From Salvia splendens (lineage: Eukaryota; Streptophyta; Magnoliopsida; Lamiales; Lamiaceae): DNA of 64,000 nt. The notes below the pieces were generated by a model that saw only the letters and a program-made list of their open reading frames with translations, had not been told where the DNA came from and made no database searches. Of the stretch, positions 45,139 to 56,600 are shown piece after piece. The stretch spans positions 11,666,902 to 11,730,901 of the forward strand of contig NC_056037.1 in the NCBI RefSeq assembly GCF_004379255.2, given 5' to 3'. Both the position numbers and the translations under genes were made by a program. Each line of letters begins with the position of its first letter. The first letter of the stretch is position 1.

Positions 45139-45402
45139 CCTCGACACGAACATCAGACGAGGCCGCACGCCGCCGCGGATCGCTTTTTCTCTGTTCAGAG
45201 AGTAAGTTTGCCGAAGGAGCTGCCGGAATTTATGTATGCTCGCGCCGGAGGAAGAAGTGGAATCAGCCGCCACCACGAGCTTGCTGTCGGTGGCGAGAAA
45301 ATGCACGTTTCGTTTGAATCGGAACGACGTCGTAAACAGTGGAACTAGTAAATCGGCGAAATCGTGGAAGTGATTTCCGGTGAATCCTCCGATTGAGAAT
45401 TC
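45127..45402 (-). pseudogene. GT61 glycosyltransferase fragment, internally deleted
   Basis: The minus-strand frame begins near 45402 with FSIGGFTGNHFHDFADLLVP and LFTTSFRF, then FLATDSK; the GG(F/Y)TGN-FHDF motif is characteristic of plant GT61 (xylan/arabinosyl or N-glycan xylosyl type) enzymes. It then jumps to IHKFRQLLRQTYSLNREKAI and RPRLMFVSRKD, which lies well downstream in family members, so the segment between was deleted. It continues into the repeat array, with no membrane anchor and no C-terminal half. A captured non-functional piece. Confidence 0.72.
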
Positions 45403-45972
45403 ACTTTTTTTTCGTGTAAAAGATGAATTATAATTTCTCGTTGGTTTGATCGTTGTCGAGTGTATATTTATGATGTCATCTTATATCATTGCACATTTAT
45501 AAGAGTATTTGTAGTTTTTGGATCGACGATGAACACGCAAGTAGTACTTCACAATAGAAAGGATTTTCAATTAAATTAGATGCACTTGTATTATATAGGG
45601 ATATTGGCACCTAATATCATGGAACTTTCAAAAAGTTGGGTTTTTTCCACGAACTTTGAATTTTGCAAATAATATCACGAACTTTGCCCCGAGTTTGTTA
45701 TTTCCAACCAATGAAAAAATGCCGGCTATATTAATAGATTGAAGAACAAATTTGGAGGGTGTACTTCAAGAAAAACTATTCTCAAAGATTGAAAATCTTG
45801 AAACTCTCGAAGTTGTTGTCAAGAAAATACGAAAAATTCCGTATCATGATATTATTTGCCGGAATTTTTTCATTGGTGGGAAATAACAAACTCGGAGTAA
45901 AGTTCGTGATGTTATTTGCCAATTTCAAAGTTCGTGGGAAAAACCCAACCTTTTGAAAGTCCCATGATATTA

Positions 45973-47965
45973 GAGCATCCACAACCGTGCTCTTGCCAGC
46001 GGCACGGTTGTGGGCCCGGCCCCACTTTTTTTGCCTGCTCTCTGGCAAGAGCACAACACCCACAGCTGTGCTCTTCCGCAAGGACGAGCACAATTAATTT
46101 AAAATTCAATTAAACAATAACATTTCCATAATAATAAAATTCATTAAAAAACCTAAATAAAATTACAAATGACAAATAAAATAAAAACGACATAATTAAA
46201 AGCCTAAAAATTAAAAATTACATAATTAAAATACTAAAAATTAAAAAAAACCACTACTCGTTGCCGAATTTCATCCACATGTGGTTGATTAGGTCTTCTT
46301 GTAACTGAATGTGGGTTCGGGTATCGCGCATTGTGTGCATTGTCTCGATCCTCTGGCCAACCGTCGTATGCTCACCTCGGCGTGGGGGAGACCTCGCTGT
46401 TGAGCTTCCGGCTTCATCCTCGTCGTAGAAGCTAGCCGCCCTCGGCCCTTCGTCGGCTATAATCATGTTGTGTAAGATAATATATGTGAACATGATGTCG
46501 GCGATATTATTCACGTACCACAGCCGAGCCGGGGCCTTCACAATGTTGAATCGGGCTTGAAGGACCCCGAAGGCTCTTTCGACGTCTTTCCGCGCGGACT
46601 CTTGACGCTGCGCAAAAAGAACCCGTCTCGGGTCGTGCGGGTTGTGGAGCGTCTTCACGAACGTCGACCACCTTGGGTAGATACCATCGGCGAGATAGTA
46701 ACCCATGTGGTATGTATTTCCGTTGATGGTGAAGTCGATCGCCGGTGCTACACCATTCATCACATCATTGAAGAGTGGTGAAGAATAGAGCACGTTCAAG
46801 TCGTTGTTGGCTCCGGCAACGCCGAAATATGCATGCCAAATCCATAGGCGGTAGTCGGCGACCGCCTCAAGGATAAGTGTTGGGCCGCCGCCTTTGTGAC
46901 CGCTTAAGTGTTGTCCCCTCCAAGCATTCGGGCAATTCTTCCACCTCCAATGCATGCAGTCAATGCTGCCAAGCATTCCGGGAAAGCCATGGACTGATTC
47001 GTGAAGACGAAGCAACCGTTGGCAATCATCGGTGTTGGGTGCCCAAAGGAATTCATCCCCGAAAGCTGAACGAATGCCCTCGCAAAAATTCTTTAGACAA
47101 AGGACTCCAGTGGACTCACCGATATGCAAATACTCGTCGAAGATGTCGGCCGTTTGCCCAGTAGCGAGTTGTCGGATGGCACACGTACACTTCTGCAACG
47201 GCGTGATACTTTGCCGGCCGGCTGCATCTGGACCTGTTTGGAAGAATTCAACACGTGCGGACAATGTGTTGACAATTCGCATGAACAAGCGCTTTGACAT
47301 GCGAAAACGGCGCCTGAAGTAATCTGCCGGAAACCGCGGCTGGTCGGCAAAGTAGTCGGCAACGAGCCTTTCGTGGGCTCCCTCCCGGTCACGATGGATG
47401 TAGCGGCGATTTGATCTAGTTCGTTGAGGAGGAGGAGCGGGGGTATTCGCCGCGACATATGTTTCGTAAGCGGCACGATGTTGTTCGTAGTATTCTTGTT
47501 CTTCGCGCTCCGCTTACGCCATAATATGGGTGAAATCCATTTGAGGTTTTGAGTGAGGGATGAATGTGTTGATAGTTTGTATGAGAATTATGAATGAGAG
47601 ATGATTTGATGTGATAAATGGATGATGAATGTGTGTATTTATAGATGATTTTGGGGAAAAAAATATAAAAAATTCAGAAAAACGGGCAAAAAAACGGCCA
47701 TATTTTTTAGATTTGGAAAATATTTTTTTTTTATTTTTTTATCATTATTTAAAATTAATTAACGAATTTGAAAAAAAAATTATTCAAAGGCAACGGCTAT
47801 GTCGTTGCCCAATCGTGTGCCGCCACGTCGACTGCTCGCTGGCACGGCGCTGCTCGATGCATCGAGCAGCGCCATGCCAGCGGCGCGAGCGCAGCGGCGG
47901 CGAGCCTCGTCCTCACCGCTGGCACGGACGGCGGCCTTCTTCCCCACCGCCGTTGCGGATGCTCT
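45973..47965 (-). mobile_element. PIF/Harbinger element F carrying only the DDE transposase
   Basis: 1,993 bp. The left end GAGCATCCACAACCGTGCTC and the reverse complement of the right end (GAGCATCCGCAACGGCGG) are flanked by TTA at 45970-45972 and 47966-47968. It carries one transposase frame on the minus strand and no Myb-like ORF. The target TTA lies in the right arm of the surrounding MITE, whose sequence resumes immediately after the element. Confidence 0.92.
46254..47540 (-). pseudogene. PIF/Harbinger DDE transposase, intact except an early stop
   Basis: 428 codons from the Met at 47540 (MDFTHIMA). The only lesion seen is TAA at codon 9 (47514-47516), where the related copy at 34497 has a Glu codon. 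After it the frame is open to 46254; the first later in-frame Met opens at 47300 (MSKRLFMRIV). Catalytic landmarks are GSIDCMHWRWKNCP (first Asp), GANNDLNVLYSSPLF (second Asp) and ESARKDVERAFGVLQ (Glu). The HNMIIADEG and charged C-terminal tail follow. If translation reinitiates downstream, an N-terminally short protein could be made; otherwise it is a recent pseudogene. Confidence 0.88.
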
Positions 47966-48475
47966 TAGGTGTCAATATCAATATCCCTATTATATATGTA
48001 TGTAGGTATGTAAGTGTATTTGTAGGTTTTTGGGTGGAAGATGAAACGTAAAATAGTACGAATAGAAAAGATTTTTGATTAAATATTATCAATATTAATT
48101 TTGTCTATAATTAGCGCTTCTTTGTTACATGCCTAAACTTAATATTAATACTTTAAATAGGAATAATAATAAATATACTTTTAGACAATCCAATGGTATT
48201 TCAATACTTTTTATATTGTACTTTAATAAAATAGAACACGTCTGCTACTCTATAAAATAAAGAAAACTTAATTATTTAGCTAGGAACTATGTTTATAATT
48301 TACAATCAATTAACATGAGAGCTTAGGGAGATTCTCAAATCTGCCAATGCCAATTTATAAATCATATTCCTTCGATTATAGGTGGCACGGTTGTTTGTTC
48401 AGAAAGGATGACTTCAACTACAGCCATTAGAAATTAGAGAGTGAAAATTATTTAATATGATCGAGACCTGACTGA

Positions 48476-48620
48476 AAGACGCATAACCTCTATGCGTCAT
48501 CACACTAAGACGCATAAAAGTTATGCGTCTTTAACGACGCATAAGGGTTGTGCGTCACTAACAGAAGACGCATAAGGGTTGTGTGTCACTAAAATAATGA
48601 CGCATAACAGTTATGCATCA
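48476..48620. repeat. Array of palindromic ~30-bp units (right arm)
   Basis: Five units of the GACGCATAA...TATGCGTC type, facing the left-arm array. Unit spacing is 28-32 bp and conservation is lower than on the left. Confidence 0.88.
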
Positions 48621-48711
48621 CTCGCTAAGTCAAAAGAAAACTACACTCTTTCATTAAAATGGAACTCTATTACTAACTTAGAACAAAAATAGAAAGAACT
48701 CTGATTGTTAT

Positions 48712-49646
48712 CCACTTCTCTCCCCACTCGTCTTATTTTGATTGCTCAAAACTTCACTCCAAGTCTCTAACTTGTTTGAGCTTTGCAAAAATTCTCCCTT
48801 TAAGCTCTTTAAAACATCCATCGAATTAAGATTTATGTTTTGTTCATGTTTTTTGAAAGCAAGAACAATAGGTTTCGTAGTTTTGCTCAAGTTCAAAAAT
48901 CAAGAAAGGTACAAGTTAGAAATGTAGTACTACTTGGTTGGACTTGTACTGAGTTTCTGATATGTCTAAACCTGATTTTTTTTAAATGGTCTAATTGGAG
49001 CTCACTTCAACTAAAGAGCTCAACCCAGAGCAGTTTCATTACAGTGACAAGTTGGGCATGAGCTGTGTTGGGCTGGGTTGAGTTGCAACTCTATCCAGCT
49101 CATGGGTGGTCCAAAGGATGGTTGGTTATATAAGGAAATAGATTATGAGGCTTTGTTTAGTATATGGAAGTGAGGATATTGAATTGGAATTGATGCTTTC
49201 AATTTCAAATCTAAATTCAAAGTTTGATATGACAAAAATATTTGAATTTAAAATTAAATTACATTTCAACAATTTGAATTACATATCTCAAATAGATAAT
49301 TGGAATCTAAATATTTATAAATTAGATACATTCCCTGCACAATGTATTGGTCACACATTGTTGTGAGTTTGTGTGTGCGCTCAAATTGTATTTTATATGT
49401 ACTATGTGGGTGTGTAATGTGTGTTGTGGGTGTTGATGTGTAACTTTAGAGTTTTTACCCTATTGAATAAATGTCAATCAATTATTTGTCTATAATATTA
49501 CTACTACGGCAAGAATACAGCTGTGATTGGATTACTAGGTGTCGAACCACAAGGGGCGTACGATTATTTTGATTCGAAATATAATAGAAAGCATGTAAAT
49601 TTGTTTGGTTTTGATCAAAGATTGTTTTCAAAACAAGACTGAAAGC
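48712..49646. other. Intergenic, no gene seen
   Basis: AT-rich DNA between the Mutator-like nest and Harbinger element G, with short chance frames only. Confidence 0.45.
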
Positions 49647-50349
49647 TTAAGAGCATTCCACAGTGGGATGGATGTCCGCCAGCCCACCTTTCAACGTCTT
49701 TAACAACCTCCCAAACATTGCCAGGTTTGAAATTTTTGTTGTTGTCGTCAAAAAAGACTTGCAAAGTCGCTCTCAGAATGTCGGCTCCACTGGCTGCACT
49801 TTGGTAATTCGCCGCTTCATTCTTGTAGATTCCGCAAAATTTTTTGATATCTCTATCGACTCGGTCAAAATGACTGCGGAGCATCTCCATGGTGCGGCGG
49901 CGTGAGCCTTTTGGCTTATTCTCGTTGTAGGCGTCGGTGACTTTTCCCAAAAAACAGTTGCGGGTTTGTTGATTCCCGACGATGGGATCGTACGAGACGC
50001 TGACCCAAGCGTTGAACAGAGTCATCGTGTCTTTGTGGCTGTATGGATGATGGCCTACATCCTCCTCCTCCTCTTCATCGAATACGCGACCCCCGGAGCT
50101 TCCACCGTCTCGTCCTCCTTCCGGAGTGGGTTCAGCCGGAAAATCTTCCCTAATATGGGATAATCCCTGCGATTGACCATACCTCGGGGCAGGGGGACGA
50201 GAGTAAGCATCCACGTCAAAATAGGGTGGTTGGTACACCGCCGGCGTCGACGAACCGGAACCGGAAGCACCCAAGACATTGTACATGCCCTCGCCAAACG
50301 TGTTCAAGTCATAGCCACCGGAGCCGCCGGAGTTTCCGTCGGCGGACAT
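49615..50349 (-). pseudogene. Harbinger ORF1 (Myb/SANT-like), truncated at the C-terminus
   Basis: The open frame of 244 codons starts MSADGNSGGSGGYDLNTFGE. A Gly/Ser/Pro-rich head is followed by an acidic patch, then a SANT-like domain (HKDTMTLFNAWVSVSYDPIV, RTMEMLRSHFDRVDRDIKKF) and NFKPGNVWEVVKDVERW. Just after that the frame runs into the element's own terminal repeat (AGGHPSHCGML) and leaves the element. The NAM-associated C-terminal helices are therefore missing through internal deletion. No stop interrupts the remaining part. Confidence 0.78.
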
Positions 50350-50771
50350 TTTGAGATGAAAATTGGAGAAAAAAGAGAGATGAATTGAGAAGAATAGATG
50401 TGTGTTTGTGTGTATAATGAGAATGAAAGAGGAGTATTTATAGAATTAAAAAAAAGAAAAAATAAAAAAATTACCGTTGAACGGTAATATTACCGTTTTT
50501 TAATTTTTTAATTTTAATTTTTTTATTAAAATCAAATTTTAAAAAATGATTTATTGCGTCAACATGACAACGCCCACTCGCGGGCCGGCGAGTGGGCGTC
50601 ATGCCTAGCGCCATCGCGCGCCACGTGGCGCTGGCGCGTGGCGAGCTGTCTCGTGAACCCACCCTCCGGGACGAGACAAGGGACGAGACTGGGATGAGAC
50701 GGAGGGTTGCATCGGCGTCTCGCTGCCGTCTCGTCTCTCCGAGACGGGGGCGAGACGCTTTGCGGATGCTC
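49651..50771 (-). mobile_element. PIF/Harbinger element G carrying only a truncated Myb-like ORF
   Basis: The left end GAGCATTCCACAGTGGGATG is nearly identical to the left end of element A; the reverse complement of the right end begins GAGCATCCGCAAAGCG. TTA is at 49647-49649 (one base before the end) and at 50772-50774. The right subterminal region is full of GTCTCG motifs, as in element C. It has no transposase. Confidence 0.8.
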
Positions 50772-50863
50772 TTATCTCACCTAATATTCCATTATTAAGT
50801 TATCATTTGAAAAATTCAAACTCACCAACATTTTATTCAATTACTTCATCCAAAACCAAGTTA

Positions 50864-51684
50864 GGCCATCTCCAACCATTTACACCAAACTCAAACCCAT
50901 TTTTGAGTATGAGTCACATCAAAAAGTAATTTTACTCCAATCATTTACTCCAAATTCAAACCCAAAAAAATATTCCATATTTATATACTTTTTATACCTT
51001 TTTAATTATACCTACATATTTATTTAAATTACATATTAGTCCCACAATATTTTATCAATAATTTATGTAAATTAAATAATTATAATATATTTATGTATTA
51101 AATATACTTTATATTAAAAAATTACAACTTTTAAAATTAAAATACACTGAACTTATTATAATAAAATTCAAATATAAATTGAAACAAGATTTTTATCAAT
51201 ATTCATTCCTATATTAGTAAATTTATTAGTAATTATTTACAAAAAAACTCAATTTATTATACTATGGTCAGCTTGCTAATTCCTATTTAATTATTTTTTA
51301 ATGGAAAAATATACTGTATGCAAATTCAATGAAAAAATTGTGTGTAAAACAGATTTCCTAGACCCTAGTACAACGCTAACATATCTCTAATTTTCTACTC
51401 AATATGTGCAAATTAGTATCAAGTACTAGCACACAAATTATGGCCGGCTAACTCAAGTACCTCAAAATAATAATGACTATTGTGCAATATTCAAAACTTT
51501 TTTTGCAGTAGATGCTCAATTTTGGTGTTTAAAACTTTTTTTTTCAGTAGATACTCAATTTTGGTGTTTACTTTAAATTTAGTGTTGTTTCATTAAAAAC
51601 TCCAAAAATGGGGTTGGGTATGGTGCATGGTTGCAGAACTTTTTTACACCAAAAATGGGATTTGGTGTATGGCTGGAGGTGGTG
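50864..51684. mobile_element. Harbinger-type MITE with GGCCATCTCCAACC ends
   Basis: The left end GGCCATCTCCAACCATTTAC and the reverse complement of the right end (CACCACCTCCAGCCATACAC) form imperfect inverted repeats, with a shared CCCATTTTTG(A/G)GT block further in. TTA on both sides (50861-50863 and 51685-51687). Non-coding and AT-rich inside. Confidence 0.7.
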
Positions 51685-51687
51685 TTA

Positions 51688-52667
51688 GATGAGGATGAGG
51701 GTTAAATATCTACAATATTAGAGGGCTCTAAAGCAATAAATTAAAGCAAAGAACACTTTTATAAAGATAATTTATAGATAGGAGTTGAGCATTGATCAAT
51801 TCACAATGTATCTAATTGATATTTGGAGCAACACAAAATTCTTAGCCGAATAAGATTAAACTAAGAACGATGACAAATGGAGAAAAAACGCTTAAAATCG
51901 TAGAGCAAATTTGAAAAAGATGGTGATGAATTGCCGTTCGTGTTATGAAATGGGACGAGAGTTTCGGTGTGTTGTAGCTGTTGCCTCAAGCTTGATGCTT
52001 CTGGCCATATCTTGGCAAAGAAGATCAAATTCTCCAATGATATATTATAGCCTTGGCCCCTACATATACAACGTGCGTGGGCTTCCACCAAAATAGAATT
52101 CGTGCAATTTGTCGGCGATTGAAACTAAAAAATTACTAACATATAACTATCTCACGTCGATGTCAAATAAAATTAAAATTACTATATAAATCTCATGGGT
52201 CACTCCTCATATCACCATTGCTTTTAGGATGAAACTCATGAATTTCTATCACAATTAATTCACACAATAAAAATTAAATGGATGGTTTAGTATAAGTTAT
52301 GAGATTATTTTAATTGGATGAGATTAGCTATGACTAATTATCCTATTATTATTCATCTAAGATTGAGTTGTGAGATTGAATCTTATGAATCAAATAAACT
52401 AAAATAATACCGAAATACAATCTTGCAGATGGAACACGGTGAATGAATGGATATACTTCTAAATAAGCTAGAAAGTACTACTACTATAAATCATCGAAAA
52501 TGAGGAGAATTGAATATTTGATTTTATGTGTGCTCAATATATTTCAAATTTAATTTGCAGGAGTATCAGTCAATTTCATAGAATTCTAATTTTAATTAGG
52601 TGTACAAATAGACCTTGAAAGAGTTCCAATCAAAATATGGTAAGAACTTTAATTGTATTAGGATTTG
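51688..52667. other. Intergenic, no gene seen
   Basis: Includes an unassigned 76-codon frame at 51861-52091 (minus strand) with no recognisable domain. Confidence 0.4.
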
Positions 52668-52925
52668 TACTCCCTCCGTCCCACAAAGATTGTCTCACTT
52701 TGACCTGGTACGGGTTTTAAGAAATGTAATGAAAAGTGAGTTAAAAAAATTAGTAGAACGTGATTCCTACTTTTATATATTAGTTTTATAATAAAATGTG
52801 AGTATGAATGAGTAAGTGGAATATGTGGTACACTACCAAAAATAATAAAAAAGTGAAATCGGACAAATTTTGTGGGACGGACGGAAATGGAAAAATGAGA
52901 CAATCTTTGTGGGACGGATGAAGTA
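52668..52925. mobile_element. Stowaway (Tc1/mariner) MITE
   Basis: Starts TACTCCCTCCGTCCC and ends GGGACGGATGAAGTA. It is a close relative of 1663-1919. Non-coding. Confidence 0.85.
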
Positions 52926-53619
52926 CTTTTTAGGATTTTTACTTATTATAAATATCTATTCGTATAAAAATTTATTGGAAATTCTCTAGTAGAAAGATAG
53001 ATTCTGGGATTACATTCTAGGATCGAGAAACCTATAGAAAGAGCAACAATCCATAAATATAAAGTTTTATTGATAATTTTATTACTATTTCTTTATCATA
53101 AAATCGAAACATATTTACTGCAGTATTTGGTACTAGCATATCAATTCTCAGTAAAATTGAGACACAGAGGGTGCGGTGCAGAAGTGAACCGGAAAGCTTA
53201 ATTCACCGCCGGCGAATTCGTCTCGGTTAGTTTCCATTTATCACCAATTGCAATTTCAGATTCACTTTTCTCAACACTCCTTTTGTTGCGTGATTTCAAT
53301 TTATGGAGGATGACATTTTACCCCTTTCCCCCTTGCAGCGGTGTTACAACGATTGGCCACATTTTAGGAAAACTTCTTCTTTTGGAGGAAGAAGATGATG
53401 CCATTCAGCTCTAACTAATTTCTTGCTCAACTTGTTATATATTTCTAACTCATACCGCACAGACTTCAAATACTCTCCCTTTGCAATTTCTTCATAAAAA
53501 TCGGTATGTTGGGAGCAGCTTCAAATCATAGAAACCAATCATTCTTTTCTTGTTGTCTAATTCTGAATTCCTTGATGCCGGATTAAGTTTTTGTTACTCA
53601 TATGGCAGGATTTGCGAAC
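52926..53619 (+). other. Upstream region and probable 5' UTR of HBS1/SKI7
   Basis: 53150-53225 looks like transcript leader. A GTTAGT at 53226 and a GGCAG acceptor near 53609 could bound a 5' UTR intron. This is read from splice-site appearance only. Confidence 0.35.
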
Positions 53620-56600
53620 ATGCCTCGCAAAGTGAACTATGGAGTTGATTACGATGATGATTACGAAGATGACTATAATGATGACTATGATTATGATTAT
53701 GATGAAGAAGTTGAAGAAAATGGCGAGTCTTTTTTTTTTCCTTTTTCTATGTTGGCTTATAAAAGTTTGGTGTTGGACTACTAATAGAGCATGTGAAGAT
53801 AAAGAGAGCTTGTTTCTCATCAACTGACTTCCAGTTACAAATTTTACTTTCTTTGTATCACCTGTCTTTCCCTTTGTTGTACACTCTAGTAGGAAGGTGC
53901 AAGGCCTGGTATTAAAAGTTGTGCTCTAATGGAATTCAGTAGTTAACTAAGCAGCGGTCATATATTGAAGGGTAGAGGCCACATGCATAAGTATTCACTA
54001 TATTGAATGAGATTTATCTTATACTGTCCAACTTGGAACCTGGTGAAATTTTATTTTCCCTCAATTGCATATTGTGGTCCTTATAAGATCACCGTTCTAT
54101 CTATTTGCTTCTTTGGATATAGACACTCCTGTTGTCTGTACAGCTCATTGCATATTAAAAACTCGAACAGTTATGGAAAAACTAGCAATTTTCTTTCAAG
54201 TTTTTATCCCATGAAAGGAAATAAAAAACACATTGCATCATTAGCAGTTGGTTTCTCTAGATTTTTCCAGTAAAGGCTGCATCTTGTGATCCAGAAATGC
54301 TGGTTTTTTACATAATGTTAGAGAAACTATTTTTTTGTTCTTTGAAGACATCAAATTTTGTAGTTCATCTGAATTTCAATGATGGTATTCAGGATCTTCT
54401 AACTCGATATAAGGTTCGATATTACTTTTTCAATTAAACATCCTCTTATTTGTTTTCTGATAGGAATCACAGCTAAGACGATGCCTGCAAAAGAAGTCAG
54501 GTCGGCTAAGGTCTGGCGATGCCCAATTTGTACCTACGATAATGAAGATAGTATGTCTGCATGTGATATATGTGGGATCTTACGTAACCCTTTGGTCAAG
54601 AGCAATATCCAAATCAATGATGTTGCCGGTAGGACTGTTTGTAACATGAATTTCTCGATTTATATTTTATTTTTTTAATTGTAATTGCTTGTTTCGTAAC
54701 TGAATCACATGCAATAAGGGAAGTGGGGCTGCCTTCTGGATTTCTTATCCTTTCCTCTTTTCAGTGCCACTAGATCGTCAAAGTTTCATTGGAATCTGTT
54801 ATGAGATATTACTGATGCCACCTAATCTTTCTTCTTTTTAAATTTTACCGTAGGCTAGTGTCGATAATCGTGCATCTAGTCTCTTTTCACCATAGGTTCT
54901 TATTATTTTCGTCAAATCCTTCATAGAGTAGATACTTTCCATGCAGTGGGCGGCAAATGCAAAGATTCTGGAGTATCTGTGATGGCCAAGTCTCTTTTTG
55001 CATCATTGCCGCAACATAGGGTCCAACCATTCATCTTTGAAGTGCAGGATGATGTTTCTTCCACAGATAACCACCTTAACTTCCACAAATTCAGAAATAT
55101 GCGCAGCACTTTTTCGGAATTCAGTAGTGCTTTTAGTAATCAAAATCATAAAAGAGTTAATATAGGTTCGGAACATTTTGAGTCAGTTATCATTACTCGG
55201 TAATCATATTTTTATGAAAATTATTCTACACACCGTAGATGATTATCTGTACCGCAAAGATGAGGACTCATAATCTTTTCTTTTCTTTTCTCCATCTGTT
55301 CTCACTCCCCTAATATTTCACTTGTTGTTGGCAGCCCCCTTCAAGTTTAATGTTCCTTCTCCGGATGATTTGGTTTCAAGTGGACTGCAATCACTGAAAA
55401 TGAAATCCAAAGGTATATCTCTAGTAGTTAGGCTCTATAGTTGACACTCTTTTTGGCAAATAAACTGGCAGATTTTTTTTTCCGGACTAGCCTATCTCAT
55501 ACAATCACCAAAATTTAATAAATCTTCCTCAGATAATCAGAGGGACACAAATATTCCAGTTGAACTGGAGTTGTCTGCTAAGGATCAAGAGTCCACTTCA
55601 GCATCAGTAACAAGACAGAGAGGTAATGGAGTTAATGAGAAAGATTATGCTCCAACCAGTGGAAGCATACCAGGGATGCCTCATAGAAATGTGAATACTG
55701 AGGCTATGTCTTCCAAAACTGGAAAAGTAGAAAAGACTATTGAGAGAAAAACAGCATCAATTTCTGACTTCACTCCTGAGACATGGATGATCCCGGAAAC
55801 AGTTGATGGTGAACTGAGCCAGCTAAATCTTGCGATTGTAAGCATCTGATATTTTGTCAGAAGTCATAACAAAACAATTTATTTGCGCCCAAAACTAACG
55901 ATTTCTTGTGTACTCAGGTTGGCCATGTTGATTCTGGGAAGTCAACACTTTCAGGAAGGTTGCTTCATTTATCGGGACGGATATCGCAGAAATTGATGCA
56001 CAAATATGAAAAAGAAGCTAAACAACAGGTAATAGCATTGCCAACTTTATATGTTCCAGTGGATATATAATTATTTTATATGCCCATTGTTATTTGACCA
56101 GGGAAAAGGATCTTTTGCTTATGCATGGGCATTAGATGAAAGTGCTGAAGAAAGGGAAAGGGGTATAACAATGACAGTGGGTGTTGCTTTCTTCACTTCC
56201 AAAAAATATCACATTGTGCTGCTTGACTCCCCTGGACATAGAGATTTTGTACCAAACATGATCTCAGGAGCAACGCAAGCAGATGCTGCAATTTTAGTGG
56301 TTGATGCTTCAATGGGTTCATTTGAAGCCGGCATAGATGCTACTGGGGGGCAAACGAGGGAACATGCACAGCTGATTAGAAGCTTCGGAGTTGATCAGAT
56401 TATTGTTCTTGTCAACAAAATGGATGTGGTGGGATACTCAAAGGAAAGATTTGATTTTGTGAAGCAGAAACTAGGGACATTTCTCCGCACTTGTGGTTTT
56501 AAAGAATCTTCTATTTCATGGGTTCCAGCAAGTGTCATGGAAAATCAGAACTTAGTTGCAAACTCTTCTGATTCACGGCTATCGTGGTTAGTAGCTGCAT

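Larger units (their letters stand above)
45598..47988. mobile_element. Mutator-type MITE with long inverted arms, interrupted by Harbinger F
   Basis: The left arm starts GGGATATTGGCACCTAATAT; the right arm, read across the Harbinger insertion, ends with its complement. Arms of about 125 bp (45598-45732 and 45852-45972 plus 47969-47988) pair closely. A perfect 9-bp target duplication TATTATATA lies at 45589-45597 and 47989-47997. Without the insertion it would be about 395 bp. Confidence 0.88.
44846..48702. mobile_element. Outer Mutator-like element with repeat-array TIRs and GT61 fragments (Pack-type)
   Basis: Flanked by a perfect 9-bp target duplication (GATTGTTAT). The arms pair over at least 200 bp: the left TTCTATTTTTGG... 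and TTCCATTTTAATGAA recur as the reverse complement at the right, followed inward by arrays of a palindromic GACGCATAA...TATGCGTC unit on both sides. The original element was about 1.46 kb; a Mutator-type MITE (45598-47988) with its own nested Harbinger accounts for the rest. It contains a captured GT61 fragment and no Mutator transposase. Confidence 0.82.

Noticed and set aside
44926..48620. GACGCATAA arrays considered as a CRISPR-like array
   Set aside because: The units are contiguous palindromes with no unique spacers, in plant nuclear DNA, and lie inside transposon arms.
51861..52091. 76-codon minus-strand frame
   Set aside because: No domain recognised and no element ends around it; left as unassigned.
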